64,000 bases of DNA from Photorhabdus luminescens subsp. luminescens (GCF_001083805.1 NZ_JXSK01000005.1:186001-250000), one strand, 5' to 3'. Shown: positions 45,692 through 58,562, counted from the first letter of the stretch. Notes: generated by a model not told the origin, from the sequence alone. Made by a program: numbers and translations.

Positions 45692-46341
45692 ATTGTTCTC
45701 CTAATGATGGTGATATCGGATTGACCTTTTTACCCACAGGGGAATTTATGCCATAAAACCTATCCTTTGCGGGTTAAGCTGATTTTATATTGCAACTTAG
45801 AGAGAGGTTATCGGCTAATAACTTTAGGTTAATACTAAATTGATTTTTTGGTAGTTGGTTTTAGATTATTTTTTATCGATAAGTGATGAAGGTTAAAATT
45901 ATGAGGCTTGAACGACGGAATTTAGAGGAAATGTACATCTTTATGGCTACTAATTAATACGTGAATATGTAACTTAATTTACTAAGTATTAATTGTAAAG
46001 CAAAGAGTAAAAATCACCAGGGTGATGGTTGTAATATTTTATTCTAAATTGTTTGGTGGAGTTATTTCATTTTGATATTTATTTAAAGGTTTATTTTGTT
46101 AATGACAGAGGGAGATGAAATTAAAAATTAATATGTGATAGGCTGAGTCCTTATATTTGGTTAAGTCATTGATTAATAGTTCGTAATAACAAAATATTAC
46201 TTAGTAAATTAACTAATCGTATCGTTATGTGCTTTGGTATCGAGGCTTTTCCTGCTAACTCTCCGTTGTTCACCCGCAAGGCTGCTACAAAAGAAAACAA
46301 ATATGAAAAACCCCCGAAAGATGTTTTTCATATCGTTTGGA
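45692..46341 (-). repeat. RCC1-family leader and spacer to the HigBA pair
   Basis: Bases 45692-46030 are the inverted counterpart of 16990-17414 (CTTAGTAAATTAAGTTACAT, AAAGATGTACAT, CCTGTGGGTAAAAAGG). From 46030 to 46341 I see no gene. Confidence 0.6.
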
Positions 46342-46620
46342 TTAAGTTGTTTTGAAGCCAAAATGCAGTTCACAATTGCAAGCTTTGGCGTAGTTCAATA
46401 GTGTCTTAAGTGTTGGGTTTCCATTTCCTTTTTCAAGCCTGGAAATATTCGCTTCTTTTGTTCCCATACGCTGTGCAACTTGATTTTGAGTTAAACCAGC
46501 AGCATGCCGCATGCGTAATAGAGTATTAATTAGTTCGAATTCTGGTTCTAGCGCATCATACTCAGCTTTTACATCTGGGTTAGCTAATGCTTTGGATTTT
46601 AGAGACTTTAAGCTACTCAT
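46342..46620 (-). CDS. XRE-family antitoxin (HigA-like)
   Basis: A 92-residue protein with a clear XRE helix-turn-helix (LRMRHAAGLTQNQVAQRMGTKEANISRLEKG, residues 35-65). It overlaps the upstream toxin gene by four bases, so translation is coupled. It should neutralise the toxin and repress the promoter before it. Toxin-first order is typical of HigBA. Confidence 0.88.
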   Translation of the reverse strand: MSSLKSLKSKALANPDVKAEYDALEPEFELINTLLRMRHAAGLTQNQVAQRMGTKEANISRLEKGNGNPTLKTLLNYAKACNCELHFGFKTT

Positions 46621-46952
46621 TTTGTAACCTCTTTCATTCGTTCATAAGCGAGATCAAGATCCTTTTTAGATATCTTCTGGTTTTTCTTAATAAACGCATG
46701 AAGGACAATGATATTTGGACCTTGTAGGTAGCAAAACAATCCGCGTCCAATACCTTCTTGCGCTTTGGCTCGAATCTCGAATAGGCCTTTTCCCATTGGC
46801 TTAGTGTGTGGCTCTCCAAGATTAGCGCCATATTCTTCAATAAGCTCAAGCAGTTTTAGCATACGTGCCTGAATTCCGGGTGGCATATCTAGGATCACAC
46901 CCTCGACACCATCATAGAACTCAATGTTCCAGTTCATATTCAATATTGCCAT
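46617..46952 (-). CDS. Gp49-like/RelE-superfamily toxin (HigB-like)
   Basis: A 111-residue toxin of the phage-derived Gp49-like group: WNIEFYDGVEGVILDMPPGIQARMLKLLELIEEYG, then GLFEIRAK, RGLFCYL and VLHAFIKKNQKISKKDLDLAYERMKE. Members cleave mRNA or block translation. All of the family's landmarks are present, so it appears intact. Confidence 0.87.
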   Translation of the reverse strand: MAILNMNWNIEFYDGVEGVILDMPPGIQARMLKLLELIEEYGANLGEPHTKPMGKGLFEIRAKAQEGIGRGLFCYLQGPNIIVLHAFIKKNQKISKKDLDLAYERMKEVTK

Positions 46953-47057
46953 TAAACTTATCTTATATGATAAGTTTGTAAGTTGTCAAACCTCTGTTTT
47001 CGATGAAAACCCAAGTGGCGGAGATTGTTGATAGCAGCTCTGAACCAAATATTAAAT

Positions 47058-47327
<270 letters not shown>

Positions 47328-47397
47328 GCGGGTATTTTTTACATGCTCCGCACGAAGGGGTCTGACGGTTCTAGTTATCTTCCTTCTCTTTGCGGGT

Positions 47398-47721
47398 TCA
47401 GGTGTTCGTTATGATGGCATCGAGGGCTGAGATAATTTCATTTCTGGATGAGGCTACGTTGCATACAAAATCTGATTTGTTGATTTTTTTTGCATCCAGA
47501 AACGTTATTGCCGGTGTAAATATATAATAACTATTATTATTAATGACCACCTGAGGGGTGATTCTTTTCTGGTTGAGGCTAATGTCATTTTTAGATACCA
47601 GAGGAACAATAATCCTTGTTGTTAAATCATCAAAATAATCATTCTGGATAATAAGGTAAAACGGCCAAAGCCTGTTTGTTTTGGCCGATGGATTACGATA
47701 CACATCAAATTGCTGTGGCAT
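47398..47721 (-). CDS. ccdB: CcdB-type gyrase toxin
   Basis: A 107-residue CcdB family protein (MPQQFDVYRNPSAKTN at the start, RIIVPLVSKN near residue 38, TPQVVINNNSYYIFTP). CcdB poisons DNA gyrase. It follows ccdA with a one-base overlap (TAATG). The C-terminus ends ALDAIITNT, whereas the classical F-plasmid toxin ends in WGI, so gyrase poisoning should not be assumed. Confidence 0.85.
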   Translation of the reverse strand: MPQQFDVYRNPSAKTNRLWPFYLIIQNDYFDDLTTRIIVPLVSKNDISLNQKRITPQVVINNNSYYIFTPAITFLDAKKINKSDFVCNVASSRNEIISALDAIITNT

Positions 47722-47969
47722 TACAGGCTCCCGAAAAATTCATCGTCTGTGAGCATTCCAGCTTTCGCCATGAATATGTTCATAGCCTGCATATCTTCTT
47801 TCTCTTTCTCTCTCTCATCCTGTTTAGCTTTTATAGCCTGCGCCAGAAGAATATCTAGTGTTGCTGAGAGATTCATGTCCATACTATGGGCTTTATCGAC
47901 CAGTGAAGCCGTCAGGTACACGTTGGTGCTTCTTTTGGTGCTGTTACGGGGAGAGGTAACGGTATTCAT
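47721..47969 (-). CDS. ccdA: CcdA-type antitoxin
   Basis: An 82-residue antitoxin. The start is placed at MNTVTSPRNSTKRSTNVYLT (47969), close to the usual CcdA length; an upstream ATG at 48032 adds 21 non-homologous residues. The N-terminal ribbon-helix-helix binds the operator and the C-terminal DDEFFGSL segment binds CcdB. First gene of the module. Confidence 0.85.
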   Translation of the reverse strand: MNTVTSPRNSTKRSTNVYLTASLVDKAHSMDMNLSATLDILLAQAIKAKQDEREKEKEDMQAMNIFMAKAGMLTDDEFFGSL

Positions 47970-48089
47970 GGTGTTTACTCCTATGCGCAAAGGTATGCGC
48001 ATAAGTATGATGGGTAACGGAAAAACAATCAAGTATCCTGCTTCTTGAAAGACTTAGAATTTAATTATTAATTGCAATGCAATAAATAG

Positions 48090-50122
<2,033 letters not shown>

Positions 50123-50124
50123 GT

Positions 50125-50823
50125 TCAGTGATCGGAATGTTCATAATTAAAGACAGGTAATCCAAGACGGTAGCGAATAGCAACCAATCTTGCTGTCAGG
50201 CCGACGATCAGGGTAATCAGAACAATGCCATCCAGCGGTAATGGCGTGTGCTGTAAACCAATATATAACCAAGCGGCGGCAAAAGAGACGCCGGCATAAA
50301 TCTCTTTCTGGAAAACCAATGGAATGGTGTTACACAGCATATCGCGTAACACGCCACCGAAAACACCGGTGATAACCGCAGCAATGGAAGCAATAATGGG
50401 GCTATAGTTCATATCCAGCGCAATCTGAGCGCCGATAATGGAGAAGACAATCAGACCAATGGCATCAAGAATCAGAAACAGACGGCGTAAATGCTTCATC
50501 ATGGGGGCAACCCAAGTGGTGATTACGGCGGCACAGGCAACGGTGACGATATATTCAGGGTGTTCAACCCAACCGAGGGGATAGTGCCCGAGAACAATGT
50601 CCCGAACGGAGCCGCCGCCAATCGCCGTTACAGAAGCAATAATAATCACGCCGAACATATCCATTTTACGGCGGCCCGCAGCTAAAGCGCCGGTCATCGC
50701 TTCAGCGGTAATCCCAATGATATAAAGAACACTTAGTAACATAGATAATAAAATGTGCGCAGCATAAAAAAGTAAGAGTAATGTCGAAGTGGTAAAGTCT
50801 CGACTGAAATTTTTTAGTTCCAT
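50125..50823 (-). CDS. yicG: Inner-membrane protein YicG (UPF0126/TRIC-like)
   Basis: A protein with two copies of the UPF0126 domain. [23 protein letters not shown] and [23 protein letters not shown] form the first, and [19 protein letters not shown] marks the second. About seven membrane helices. E. coli YicG is 205 residues and aligns from [12 protein letters not shown] (50742), so the 27-residue extension from 50823 may be untranslated; neither start has a good ribosome site. E. coli YicG has been linked to glycine transport. Neighbours ligB as in E. coli. Confidence 0.88.
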   Translation of the reverse strand: MELKNFSRDFTTSTLLLLFYAAHILLSMLLSVLYIIGITAEAMTGALAAGRRKMDMFGVIIIASVTAIGGGSVRDIVLGHYPLGWVEHPEYIVTVACAAVITTWVAPMMKHLRRLFLILDAIGLIVFSIIGAQIALDMNYSPIIASIAAVITGVFGGVLRDMLCNTIPLVFQKEIYAGVSFAAAWLYIGLQHTPLPLDGIVLITLIVGLTARLVAIRYRLGLPVFNYEHSDH

Positions 50824-50876
50824 CTATTTCGGATTAATATTATTTATCCGAAAAAACCTGATGTAAGGATAATAAA

Positions 50877-52166
50877 ATGGCCTTTCAGGAACGGCAAATC
50901 ACGTTTGATAATCGTAGCCGCCAGCTTACCAATATTAATGTCTGGACACCAGACAGCCAATGGTTAGCTTATGATGTTCGTCCTCATGGCGCTTCTTTTA
51001 CCGGTTTAACGATAGAAAAAATTCATGTACACAGCGGCAAAACAGAAATTATCTATCAGGCCAGGGATGAAGCTCATGTTGGCGTGGTGACAGTCAGCCC
51101 AACAGAACCTGTCCGGTATGCGTTTATTCATGGACCTGAATTTCCAGATGAGCAATGGCATTATGATTTTCATCACCGGCGAGGGGTGATTGTCAGTGAA
51201 GATTTACCGGGAAAAGCGGTCACCTTAGATGCAATGGATATTACTGCTCCTTATACACCGGGAGCGTTGCGAGGAGGCAGTCACGTTCATGTATTCAGCC
51301 CGGATGGCAGCCGTTTGAGTTTTACTTATAACGACCATGTTATGCATGAGCTTGATCCAGCGCTGGATTTACGCAACATCGCCGTTGCTGTGCCCCTCAA
51401 ATCAGTTGAACCGCCTAAACAGCATCCTCGTGAATATGATGGTAACTATTTCTCCGTTGTCGTCAGTAGTACGACGTCTCAGCCGGAGCCGGGTAGTGAT
51501 GAGATTAACCGTGCCTATGAAGAGTGTTGGGTAGGTCAAGCAGGATATCGTAAAGCGGATGGAAATTGGCAGCGTTGGGCGTTGGCATTTATTGGCGATA
51601 CCATCTCTGCAACAGGGGAAAAGGTACCGGAAGTCTATATTGTTGATTTACCCGAACAGGATGCTGATTATGCAATAGCAGGGGAAAAACCACTGCAAGG
51701 TACGGAAACAACGTTACCCGCGCCTCCAGCTAACATCATGCAGCGTCGTCTGACATTTACCAGCCATAAACGTTGGCCTGGGGTAGTGAATAATCCACGT
51801 CACTGGTTGCGGGCTTCACCGGATGGTGAGCAGATTGGTTTTCTGATGAAAGATGACAATGGCGTTGTGCAACTATGGACAATATCGCCAAATGGTGGCG
51901 AGCCTCGTCAGATAACGCACAGTCATTGTGGCATTCAATCTGCTTTTAGTTGGGAAAGCGGTGGTCAGTATGTTGCTTTTATTTGTGATAACAGTGTGAT
52001 GTTGTGTGATGTAAACAATGGTCAGATGCAACGTTTGACGAAGCGTACAGAAAAAGCGCCTGCTGCTGAGGCGGTTGTGATTTCACCGGATAGCCGTTAT
52101 GTTGCATTTATGCGTGAAGTCGATGGTTATATGCAAATTTTCCTGGTGGAAACCGGATTGAAATAA
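50877..52166 (+). CDS. yidR: YidR-like beta-propeller protein (DUF3748)
   Basis: A 429-residue protein with TolB/WD-like repeats: ITFDNRSRQLTNINVWTPDSQWLAYDVRP at the N-terminus, HVFSPDGSRLSFTYND near 140, WLRASPDGEQIGFLMKDDNGVVQLWTISPNGG near 310 and AVVISPDSRYVAFMREVDGYMQIF at the end. No signal peptide. Similar to E. coli YidR (415 residues), of unknown function. ATG behind TGTAAGGATAATAAA. Convergent with yidQ, which is also its E. coli neighbour. Confidence 0.85.
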   Translation: MAFQERQITFDNRSRQLTNINVWTPDSQWLAYDVRPHGASFTGLTIEKIHVHSGKTEIIYQARDEAHVGVVTVSPTEPVRYAFIHGPEFPDEQWHYDFHHRRGVIVSEDLPGKAVTLDAMDITAPYTPGALRGGSHVHVFSPDGSRLSFTYNDHVMHELDPALDLRNIAVAVPLKSVEPPKQHPREYDGNYFSVVVSSTTSQPEPGSDEINRAYEECWVGQAGYRKADGNWQRWALAFIGDTISATGEKVPEVYIVDLPEQDADYAIAGEKPLQGTETTLPAPPANIMQRRLTFTSHKRWPGVVNNPRHWLRASPDGEQIGFLMKDDNGVVQLWTISPNGGEPRQITHSHCGIQSAFSWESGGQYVAFICDNSVMLCDVNNGQMQRLTKRTEKAPAAEAVVISPDSRYVAFMREVDGYMQIFLVETGLK

Positions 52167-52172
52167 ATATAT

Positions 52173-52203
52173 TTGCCGCCAGTTCATTTTCTGCTGGTGG
52201 CAA
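52173..52203. terminator. Bidirectional terminator between yidR and yidQ
   Basis: Ten-bp stem TTGCCGCCAG / CTGGTGGCAA (52173-52182 with 52194-52203) with A/T-rich flanks on both sides, between convergent genes. Confidence 0.7.
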
Positions 52204-52228
52204 TAAATAAACCGGAACGGATTATCAA

Positions 52229-52549
52229 TTAATTGTTTTTAGTTTGATGTTGTGCTTTTTCTATTTTTTTAATTCGCTCTTTTGGTGAACTTGCTGATTG
52301 ATCTTCGTCAGATTTTATATAGTCATAAGGTAATAACAGAGTATCTAATAGCGCGGAAAAAGGCAGATCAATCGCGAGTAATGGTTTCATTACCCAACCT
52401 GTCTCTTGGTCTTTTAACATTTCAATGTTAGCTTTAGCGCCGGGATAATAACCGCGGCTAGGCCCGGAATGTGTCATGATGCTGGTACACCCGCTGATTA
52501 ACAGCCATCCTAATATGACGCAAAATAGAATTAGTTTATTACTCTTCAT
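52229..52549 (-). CDS. yidQ: YidQ/YceK-family outer-membrane lipoprotein
   Basis: A 106-residue lipoprotein. The start MKSNKLILFCVILGWLLISGCTSI gives a lipobox LISGC with the acylated cysteine near residue 21; the frame extends 40 residues upstream without a signal-like sequence. Followed by GYYPGAKANIEML and the conserved LLAIDLPFSALLDTLLLPYD. Matches E. coli YidQ. Function unknown. Confidence 0.88.
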   Translation of the reverse strand: MKSNKLILFCVILGWLLISGCTSIMTHSGPSRGYYPGAKANIEMLKDQETGWVMKPLLAIDLPFSALLDTLLLPYDYIKSDEDQSASSPKERIKKIEKAQHQTKNN

Positions 52550-52930
52550 CGGTTCTATCGATCTCGTGTGGCTAATCCGCTGAAATAGTTCGCCCGTTCT
52601 TGAGTTTGTTGGGTGATCTTTATTTCCCCAAATTTCTCCAAATCCCTTACCGAAGGTTTTTGACATCAATCACTATAATCACGTTACGCAACGTTGACCA
52701 TAGCATTGACATCAAAAAGTCGTGAATTTTTTATGTAACAGGATTTTTTTCTGTTTTTTAATTAATAAAAGATAATGTGAGTTATCATAATAATTTGAAT
52801 AGCCTATAACTTAAGTAATTTTTGAGGCTAAAACAATTTGGCTTTTGTCTGTCAATGATAACGTTTTGAAGAGTGTTATGCTCCTTTGGGGGGTGATAAG
52901 TCCCTACGATTTTTGGGATTAACTACATAA
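52550..52930. other. AT-rich intergenic region
   Basis: No gene seen. The yidQ frame extends upstream to 52669 but without similarity. The rest is AT-rich and borders a decayed toxin-antitoxin locus. Confidence 0.4.
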
Positions 52931-53068
52931 CGGCTATTTAATATTAAAGGTAACGACTATCGCTTAATTGTTTCCATTTTTTACCCGGTTGGCTGGTTGT
53001 ATTTGAAATTTGTTGGAACACATCAGCAATATGATGCGATAGATACCAACACAATTGAGTCGGAGTAA
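52931..53068 (+). pseudogene. C-terminal half of a HigB toxin
   Basis: An open frame without a start codon reads LFNIKGNDYRLIVSIFYPVG, then WLYLKFVGTHQQYDAIDTNT and ends IESE. This is the conserved C-terminal half of HigB mRNA interferases (GNxYRLI and FVGTHxxYD). An in-frame stop precedes it, so the N-terminal half is lost. Immediately followed by a HigA start. Confidence 0.75.
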
Positions 53069-53071
53069 GCT

Positions 53072-53179
53072 ATGAATATTAAACCAATCAGAACAGAACA
53101 GGATTACAAGGCAGCTTTAAAATCCATTTCACCATCAGTAAACGCACAAAAACCCGCCTATTCAAGGCATTGGATTTAG
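53072..53179 (+). pseudogene. N-terminal fragment of a HigA antitoxin
   Basis: ATG behind CGGAGTAAGCT reads MNIKPIRTEQDYKAALKSIS, the typical start of HigA antitoxins, then diverges and stops after 35 residues, before any helix-turn-helix. Together with the preceding fragment it is a dead higBA operon in toxin-antitoxin order. Confidence 0.75.
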
Positions 53180-53306
53180 AAATTTCTGATTGAATAGAGG
53201 TTGCTTAAGGAGAGTAGGCAGACAAGGAGTGTTTCTTTCACCCTTCTTATGCACAAAGCATTCTACAAATTCTGAGAATAATTATGTAAAGTCCTCGTTG
53301 TCATTT

Positions 53307-53338
53307 AGCTCCTGCATTTCCGAGCAGGAGCTTTTTTA
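53307..53338 (+). terminator. Strong plus-strand terminator
   Basis: Nine-bp stem AGCTCCTGC / GCAGGAGCT (53307-53315 with 53324-53332) followed by TTTTTATT. It follows the higBA remnant and may once have ended that operon. Confidence 0.75.
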
Positions 53339-53356
53339 TTATTTATTTTAGTGATT

Positions 53357-54652
53357 TTAAGCTGCTTGCTGATGCGCTCGCTCAATTTCTTCTGCCAGAA
53401 TCGCAATCCCTTTGGCAATACTGTCTGGATCAGGAACATAATTCATACGCATGCATTCATGGGTATGCGGCCAGTCTTGTTCCAGCCCGGGGAAGAAATA
53501 GTGACCTGGAACCATTAACACGCCACGTTTTTTCAGTCTTTGATAAAGGGTTTCTGTGGTTATCGGCAGGTTTTTGAACCACAGCCACAGAAAAATGGCG
53601 CCTTCTGGTTTATGGATAAGGCAAAGTTCTGCTGGCAGATAACGGCGGATAATCTGAATCACGTCTTGAACCCGTTGTTGATAGAACGGGCGGATAATTT
53701 CTTGTGACAAACGAAGTAGGTCATTGCGGCGGATCATTTCCAATGCCATTGCGGGGCCTACACCGCCCGGCGCAAGGCTGATGATGCCATTCATATTACT
53801 GACGGCATTGATGATTTTATCGTTAGCGATAATGATTCCGCAGCGTGAACCGGGCAGTCCTAATTTGGATAGACTCATGCACAGAATAGTATTCGAATTC
53901 CACAATGGTGTAGCGTCGCTGAAAATAATACCTGGGAATGGCACGCCATAAGCATTATCAATGAGCAATGGAATTTGGTGTTGCTGAGCTAAATAATCTA
54001 GCCGTTGTAATTCTTCATCAGTGATAACGTTACCCGTTGGGTTGGTTGGGCGAGAAACACAGATCAAGCCAATATCTTCGGTAATATTGAGATGGTCAAA
54101 ATCAACATGATATTTGAATTGGCCTTCTGGCAATAATTCAATATTGGGTTTATTGGCGACAAATAAGCCTTCATCCAGCCCTGAGTCAGAATAACCAATA
54201 TATTCCGGCGCTAGCGGAAACAGCACTTTGCGGACAGAGCCATCTTCGCTGCGTCCAGCCAGCAGGTTAAATAGATAGAAGAATGCACTTTGGCTGCCAT
54301 TAGTCAGGGCAATATTTTGTGTACCAATCTCCCAACCCAATTTTTCGCGCAACATCTCTGCCAATGCTTGAATCAATGTATCCTTTCCTTGGGGTCCATC
54401 ATAGTTGCATAGCGTGTCAGTGAGTTGGCCGTTGGCGACCATTTCTGTCAGTAGTTGCTGAAAATAGTCATCCATTTCCGGGATATGTGCCGGGTTGCCG
54501 CCGCCTAGCATAATTGCGCCAGGGGTCCTCAACCCTTGATTCAGATCATTCATCAGGCGGGTTATGCCTGCATCTTGTGTGAATTTGTTACCAAATTGAG
54601 AAAAAATCATAGCCACGTTCGTTGTCGGTGTGTTGTTGGGATTAACAGACAT
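53357..54652 (-). CDS. avtA: Valine-pyruvate aminotransferase
   Basis: A 431-residue fold-type I PLP aminotransferase, slightly longer than E. coli AvtA (417). It interconverts valine plus pyruvate with 2-ketoisovalerate plus alanine. Visible features are the N-terminal MLGGGNPAHIPEM, VSRPTNPTGN near residue 199, IDNAYGVPFP near 231 and the Schiff-base lysine in SLSKLGLPGSR (Lys263). The gene is monocistronic. Confidence 0.93.
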   Translation of the reverse strand: MSVNPNNTPTTNVAMIFSQFGNKFTQDAGITRLMNDLNQGLRTPGAIMLGGGNPAHIPEMDDYFQQLLTEMVANGQLTDTLCNYDGPQGKDTLIQALAEMLREKLGWEIGTQNIALTNGSQSAFFYLFNLLAGRSEDGSVRKVLFPLAPEYIGYSDSGLDEGLFVANKPNIELLPEGQFKYHVDFDHLNITEDIGLICVSRPTNPTGNVITDEELQRLDYLAQQHQIPLLIDNAYGVPFPGIIFSDATPLWNSNTILCMSLSKLGLPGSRCGIIIANDKIINAVSNMNGIISLAPGGVGPAMALEMIRRNDLLRLSQEIIRPFYQQRVQDVIQIIRRYLPAELCLIHKPEGAIFLWLWFKNLPITTETLYQRLKKRGVLMVPGHYFFPGLEQDWPHTHECMRMNYVPDPDSIAKGIAILAEEIERAHQQAA

Positions 54653-54816
54653 AACACCATACTCCGCGCATTATTGGGGTGCAATCTGGAAAATTATGAC
54701 TATTGGTTATTTAATATTGCGTTTAATTTAGCATTTAAAACAAAGAACTGAATGTTTGGTTAACATCCAGCTTTATTATGCATATTAATCTTAAGTGCGA
54801 TAGTAATTCACTGAAT

Positions 54817-55374
54817 TTATTTTCTACATAAACAGTTTATTATATGGTCATTGACCAAACCAGTAGCTTGCATAAATGCATAGCAGGTGGTACTGCCGAT
54901 GAATTTGAATCCCCTCTTTTTCAACGCTTGCGATAACGCTTCTGAAATCTCTGTTTTTACCGGTACCTCTGTGATCGTTTCCCATTGATTAATAATGGGT
55001 TTGTTATCGACGAAGCGCCAGATAAAAGTACTGAATTCTTCTCCTTGTTGCTGCATCTTAAGATAGGCACGCGCATTGTTGATAATAGCGTTAATTTTGG
55101 CGCGGTTACGGATAATAGCGGGATCAAGCATTAGTCGTTCTACATCATTTTCATCCATGACGGCAATTTTTGCCGGATCAAATTGATGGAAACATTTACG
55201 ATAGCCTTCACGTTTTTTCAGAATAGTCAGCCATGATAGTCCAGATTGTTGCCCTTCCAAGCAAATCATTTCAAACAACTTTTGGCTATCTTTTAGCGGC
55301 TTTCCCCATTCATTGTCATGATAAGCCAGATATTCCGGGTCAGAAGTAACCCAATGACAGCGTGTTAATTCCAT
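54817..55374 (-). CDS. tag: DNA-3-methyladenine glycosylase I
   Basis: A 185-residue base-excision glycosylase with the Tag signature: RCHWVTSDPEYLAYHDNEWG at the N-terminus, LEGQQSGLSWLTILKKREGYR near residue 38 and the C-terminal zinc-ligand region (CYAFMQATGLVNDHIINC). The family's conserved Cys/His ligands are present. Divergent from glyQS, with about 195 bp between. Confidence 0.95.
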   Translation of the reverse strand: MELTRCHWVTSDPEYLAYHDNEWGKPLKDSQKLFEMICLEGQQSGLSWLTILKKREGYRKCFHQFDPAKIAVMDENDVERLMLDPAIIRNRAKINAIINNARAYLKMQQQGEEFSTFIWRFVDNKPIINQWETITEVPVKTEISEALSQALKKRGFKFIGSTTCYAFMQATGLVNDHIINCLCRK

Positions 55375-55405
55375 AGTCGTTACTTTCGATATGAGTGGTT
55401 AGTTA

Positions 55406-55435
55406 TTGACAGTACCCTAACTGTATAGATATACA
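55406..55435 (+). promoter_or_regulatory. Candidate promoter of glyQS
   Basis: TTGACA (55406-55411), 18 bases, TATACA (55430-55435), reading towards glyQ about 130 bp downstream. A further TATACT at about 55519 could be a second -10. Confidence 0.5.
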
Positions 55436-55568
55436 AGTAAAATAACCAAATTGAGATTTTTTTATTTCAGGGCGAAATTAAGAGCGAATTCAGTGCTGTA
55501 TATCTTAAGGTCAAAGGGTATACTGACCCACTTCCTTCAAATTCATATGTATCGCGTGCGGATCCAAC

Positions 55569-56483
55569 ATGCAAAAGTTTGATACCAAGACCTTTCAGGG
55601 GCTGATCCTGACATTGCAGGATTATTGGGCGCGCCAGGGCTGTACCATTGTCCAACCATTGGACATGGAAGTCGGTGCGGGTACTTCTCATCCAATAACT
55701 TGCCTGCGCGCACTTGGCCCGGAGCCAATTGCCGCTGCTTATGTGCAACCTTCCCGCCGTCCGACCGATGGCCGTTATGGTGAAAACCCTAACCGTTTAC
55801 AACATTACTATCAGTTTCAAGTCATTATTAAACCATCACCAGACAATATTCAGGAGTTATATCTAGGCTCTCTGAAAGAGCTGGGGTTAGACCCAACGGT
55901 TCATGATATTCGTTTTGTTGAAGATAACTGGGAAAACCCAACGTTAGGCGCCTGGGGATTGGGTTGGGAAGTGTGGCTTAATGGGATGGAAGTGACTCAG
56001 TTTACTTATTTCCAACAAGTAGGCGGCCTTGAGTGTAAACCGGTCACGGGTGAGATCACTTACGGTCTTGAGCGTCTGGCAATGTATATCCAAGGCGTAG
56101 ACAGTGTTTATGATCTGGTTTGGTGTGATGGCCCGCTAGGTAGAACCACTTATGGCGATATTTATCACCAAAATGAAGTGGAACAATCTACTTATAACTT
56201 TGAACACGCGGATGTCGATTTCCTGTTTACCTGTTTCGAACAATATGAAAAAGAGGCTCAGGACCTGCTGGCGTTAGAAACGCCTCTGCCGCTGCCGGCT
56301 TATGAACGTATTCTCAAGGCGGGCCATACATTCAATTTGCTGGATGCTCGTAAAGCGATCTCGGTGACTGAACGTCAGCGTTATATCCTGCGTATTCGCA
56401 CCCTGACCAAAGCGGTTGCAGAAGCTTATTATGCCTCCCGTGAGGCGTTAGGCTTCCCTATGTGTAACAAGAATCAGAACTAA
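55569..56483 (+). CDS. glyQ: Glycyl-tRNA synthetase alpha subunit
   Basis: A 304-residue subunit almost colinear with E. coli GlyQ (303). It carries the class II catalytic core: [49 protein letters not shown] and [15 protein letters not shown]. With GlyS it forms the heterotetrameric enzyme. Nine bases before glyS. Confidence 0.98.
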   Translation: MQKFDTKTFQGLILTLQDYWARQGCTIVQPLDMEVGAGTSHPITCLRALGPEPIAAAYVQPSRRPTDGRYGENPNRLQHYYQFQVIIKPSPDNIQELYLGSLKELGLDPTVHDIRFVEDNWENPTLGAWGLGWEVWLNGMEVTQFTYFQQVGGLECKPVTGEITYGLERLAMYIQGVDSVYDLVWCDGPLGRTTYGDIYHQNEVEQSTYNFEHADVDFLFTCFEQYEKEAQDLLALETPLPLPAYERILKAGHTFNLLDARKAISVTERQRYILRIRTLTKAVAEAYYASREALGFPMCNKNQN

Positions 56484-56492
56484 GAGGCTGTC

Positions 56493-58562
56493 ATGACTCA
56501 ACAGACTTTCCTGGTGGAAATCGGCACCGAAGAGTTGCCGCCGAAGGCTCTTCGTTCATTGGCTGAAGCATTTGCTGCTAATTTTGCGGCGGAGTTGGAT
56601 AACGCGAACTTAGCGTATGGCGAAGTGAGCTGGTTTGCAACGCCACGCCGTCTGGCATTGAAAGTTGCTAATTTGGATGAGGCGCAAGCTGATCGTGAAG
56701 TAGAAAAGCGCGGTCCGGCGATTGCTCAAGCATTTGATGCTGAGGGTAAACCGACAAAAGCGGCTGAAGGTTGGGCTCGCGGTTGTGGTATCACTGCGGC
56801 TCAGGCTGAACGTTTAGTGACAGATAAAGGCGAATGGTTATTGTATCGCGCTCTGGTTAAAGGGAGCAGTGTCAAAGAGTTGCTGGCGGCGATGGTTAGC
56901 AGTGCGCTAAATAAGTTGCCAATTCCTAAACTGATGCGCTGGAGTGACAAAGAGACTCAGTTTGTTCGCCCAGTTCATACCGTTACCATGTTATTTGGTG
57001 ATGAACTGATTGAAGGCGAGGTTCTGGGTATTAAATCTGCACGTGTTATTCGTGGTCACCGCTTTATGGGTGAATCTGAGTTTACGATTGATAATGCAGA
57101 ACAGTATCCAGAGATTTTGCAACAACGCGGTAAAGTGCTTGCAGATTATACAACTCGTAAAGCACTGATTAAGCAGGATGTAGAACAGGCGGCGATTAAG
57201 TTAGGCGGTGTTGCTGATATCAGTGACAGCCTGCTGGAAGAAGTGACTTCATTGGTTGAATGGCCGGTTGTGCTGACGGCGAAATTTGAAGAGAAATTCC
57301 TTGCAGTGCCGTCAGAAGCGTTGGTTTACACCATGAAAGGCGACCAGAAATACTTTCCGGTTTACGACAATGCTGGCAAGTTAATGGCGAATTTTATTTT
57401 TGTCGCCAACATTGACTCTTCTGATCCACAGCAAATCATTACCGGTAATGAAAAGGTAGTCCGTCCACGCTTGGCTGATGCAGAATTTTTCTTTAAGACG
57501 GATCGTAAGCAGCGTTTGGAAGATAATCTACCTCGTCTGGAGACGGTTTTGTTCCAGAAACAACTTGGTACTTTGCGTGATAAAACCGATCGTATTCAGG
57601 CGTTGGCTGGCTGGATTGCAGAGAAAATCGGCGCTGATGTGAATCATGCTACCCGTGCTGGTTTGTTGTCCAAATGTGACTTGATGACCAACATGGTATT
57701 TGAGTTCACCGATACGCAAGGTGTGATGGGAATGCATTACGCCCGTCATGACGGTGAAGCAGAGGATGTTGCTCTGGCATTGAATGAACAGTATCAACCG
57801 CGTTTTGCCGGTGATGAGTTGCCGTCTACTGGCGTTTCTTGTGCGTTAGCGATTGCTGACAAAATGGATACTCTGGCGGGTATTTTTGGCATTGGTCAGC
57901 ATCCGAAAGGCGATAAAGATCCGTTTGCGTTGCGTCGTGCGGCGTTAGGCGCTCTGCGTATTATCGTTGAGAAAAAATTGCCGCTGGATTTGCAAACACT
58001 GACAGAAGAAGCGGTTCGTTTGTATGGCGATAAGCTGACAAATGCCAAGGTTACAGATGACGTAGTTGAGTTTATGCTTGGCCGTTTCCGTGCCTGGTAT
58101 CAGGAGCAAGGCTACAGCATTGATACCATTCAGGCGGTATTGGCGCGTCGTCCAACCCAACCGGCTGATTTTGATGCCCGCGTTAAAGCGGTGACACACT
58201 TCCGCACATTGGATGAAGCCGCAGCGTTGGCAGCCGCGAATAAGCGCGTTTCCAACATTTTGGCAAAGTCTGAGGAGACATTGAACGAGAAAGTTAATGC
58301 TTCTGTGCTGAAAGCGCCGGAAGAAGTGAAACTGGCAACATATCTGGCGGCTTTACAGGATAAGCTGGCACCTTTATTTGCTGAAGGATGCTATCAGGAA
58401 GCGTTGGTTGAGTTGGCATCTTTAAGAGAAATTGTCGATGCTTTCTTTGACAATGTAATGGTAATGGATGAAGACCAACAGGTACGGGTGAATCGCTTAA
58501 CTCTGTTAAGTGAATTGCGTGCTCTGTTCCTGAGAGTTGCTGATATTTCGTTATTGCAATAG
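56493..58562 (+). CDS. glyS: Glycyl-tRNA synthetase beta subunit
   Basis: A 689-residue subunit of the usual length, starting [20 protein letters not shown]. Contains the B3/B4-like and HD-like parts ([30 protein letters not shown] near residue 390) and the C-terminal anticodon-binding region (residues 560-689). Co-transcribed with glyQ; ATG preceded by AAGAGGCTGTC. Confidence 0.98.
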   Translation: MTQQTFLVEIGTEELPPKALRSLAEAFAANFAAELDNANLAYGEVSWFATPRRLALKVANLDEAQADREVEKRGPAIAQAFDAEGKPTKAAEGWARGCGITAAQAERLVTDKGEWLLYRALVKGSSVKELLAAMVSSALNKLPIPKLMRWSDKETQFVRPVHTVTMLFGDELIEGEVLGIKSARVIRGHRFMGESEFTIDNAEQYPEILQQRGKVLADYTTRKALIKQDVEQAAIKLGGVADISDSLLEEVTSLVEWPVVLTAKFEEKFLAVPSEALVYTMKGDQKYFPVYDNAGKLMANFIFVANIDSSDPQQIITGNEKVVRPRLADAEFFFKTDRKQRLEDNLPRLETVLFQKQLGTLRDKTDRIQALAGWIAEKIGADVNHATRAGLLSKCDLMTNMVFEFTDTQGVMGMHYARHDGEAEDVALALNEQYQPRFAGDELPSTGVSCALAIADKMDTLAGIFGIGQHPKGDKDPFALRRAALGALRIIVEKKLPLDLQTLTEEAVRLYGDKLTNAKVTDDVVEFMLGRFRAWYQEQGYSIDTIQAVLARRPTQPADFDARVKAVTHFRTLDEAAALAAANKRVSNILAKSEETLNEKVNASVLKAPEEVKLATYLAALQDKLAPLFAEGCYQEALVELASLREIVDAFFDNVMVMDEDQQVRVNRLTLLSELRALFLRVADISLLQ

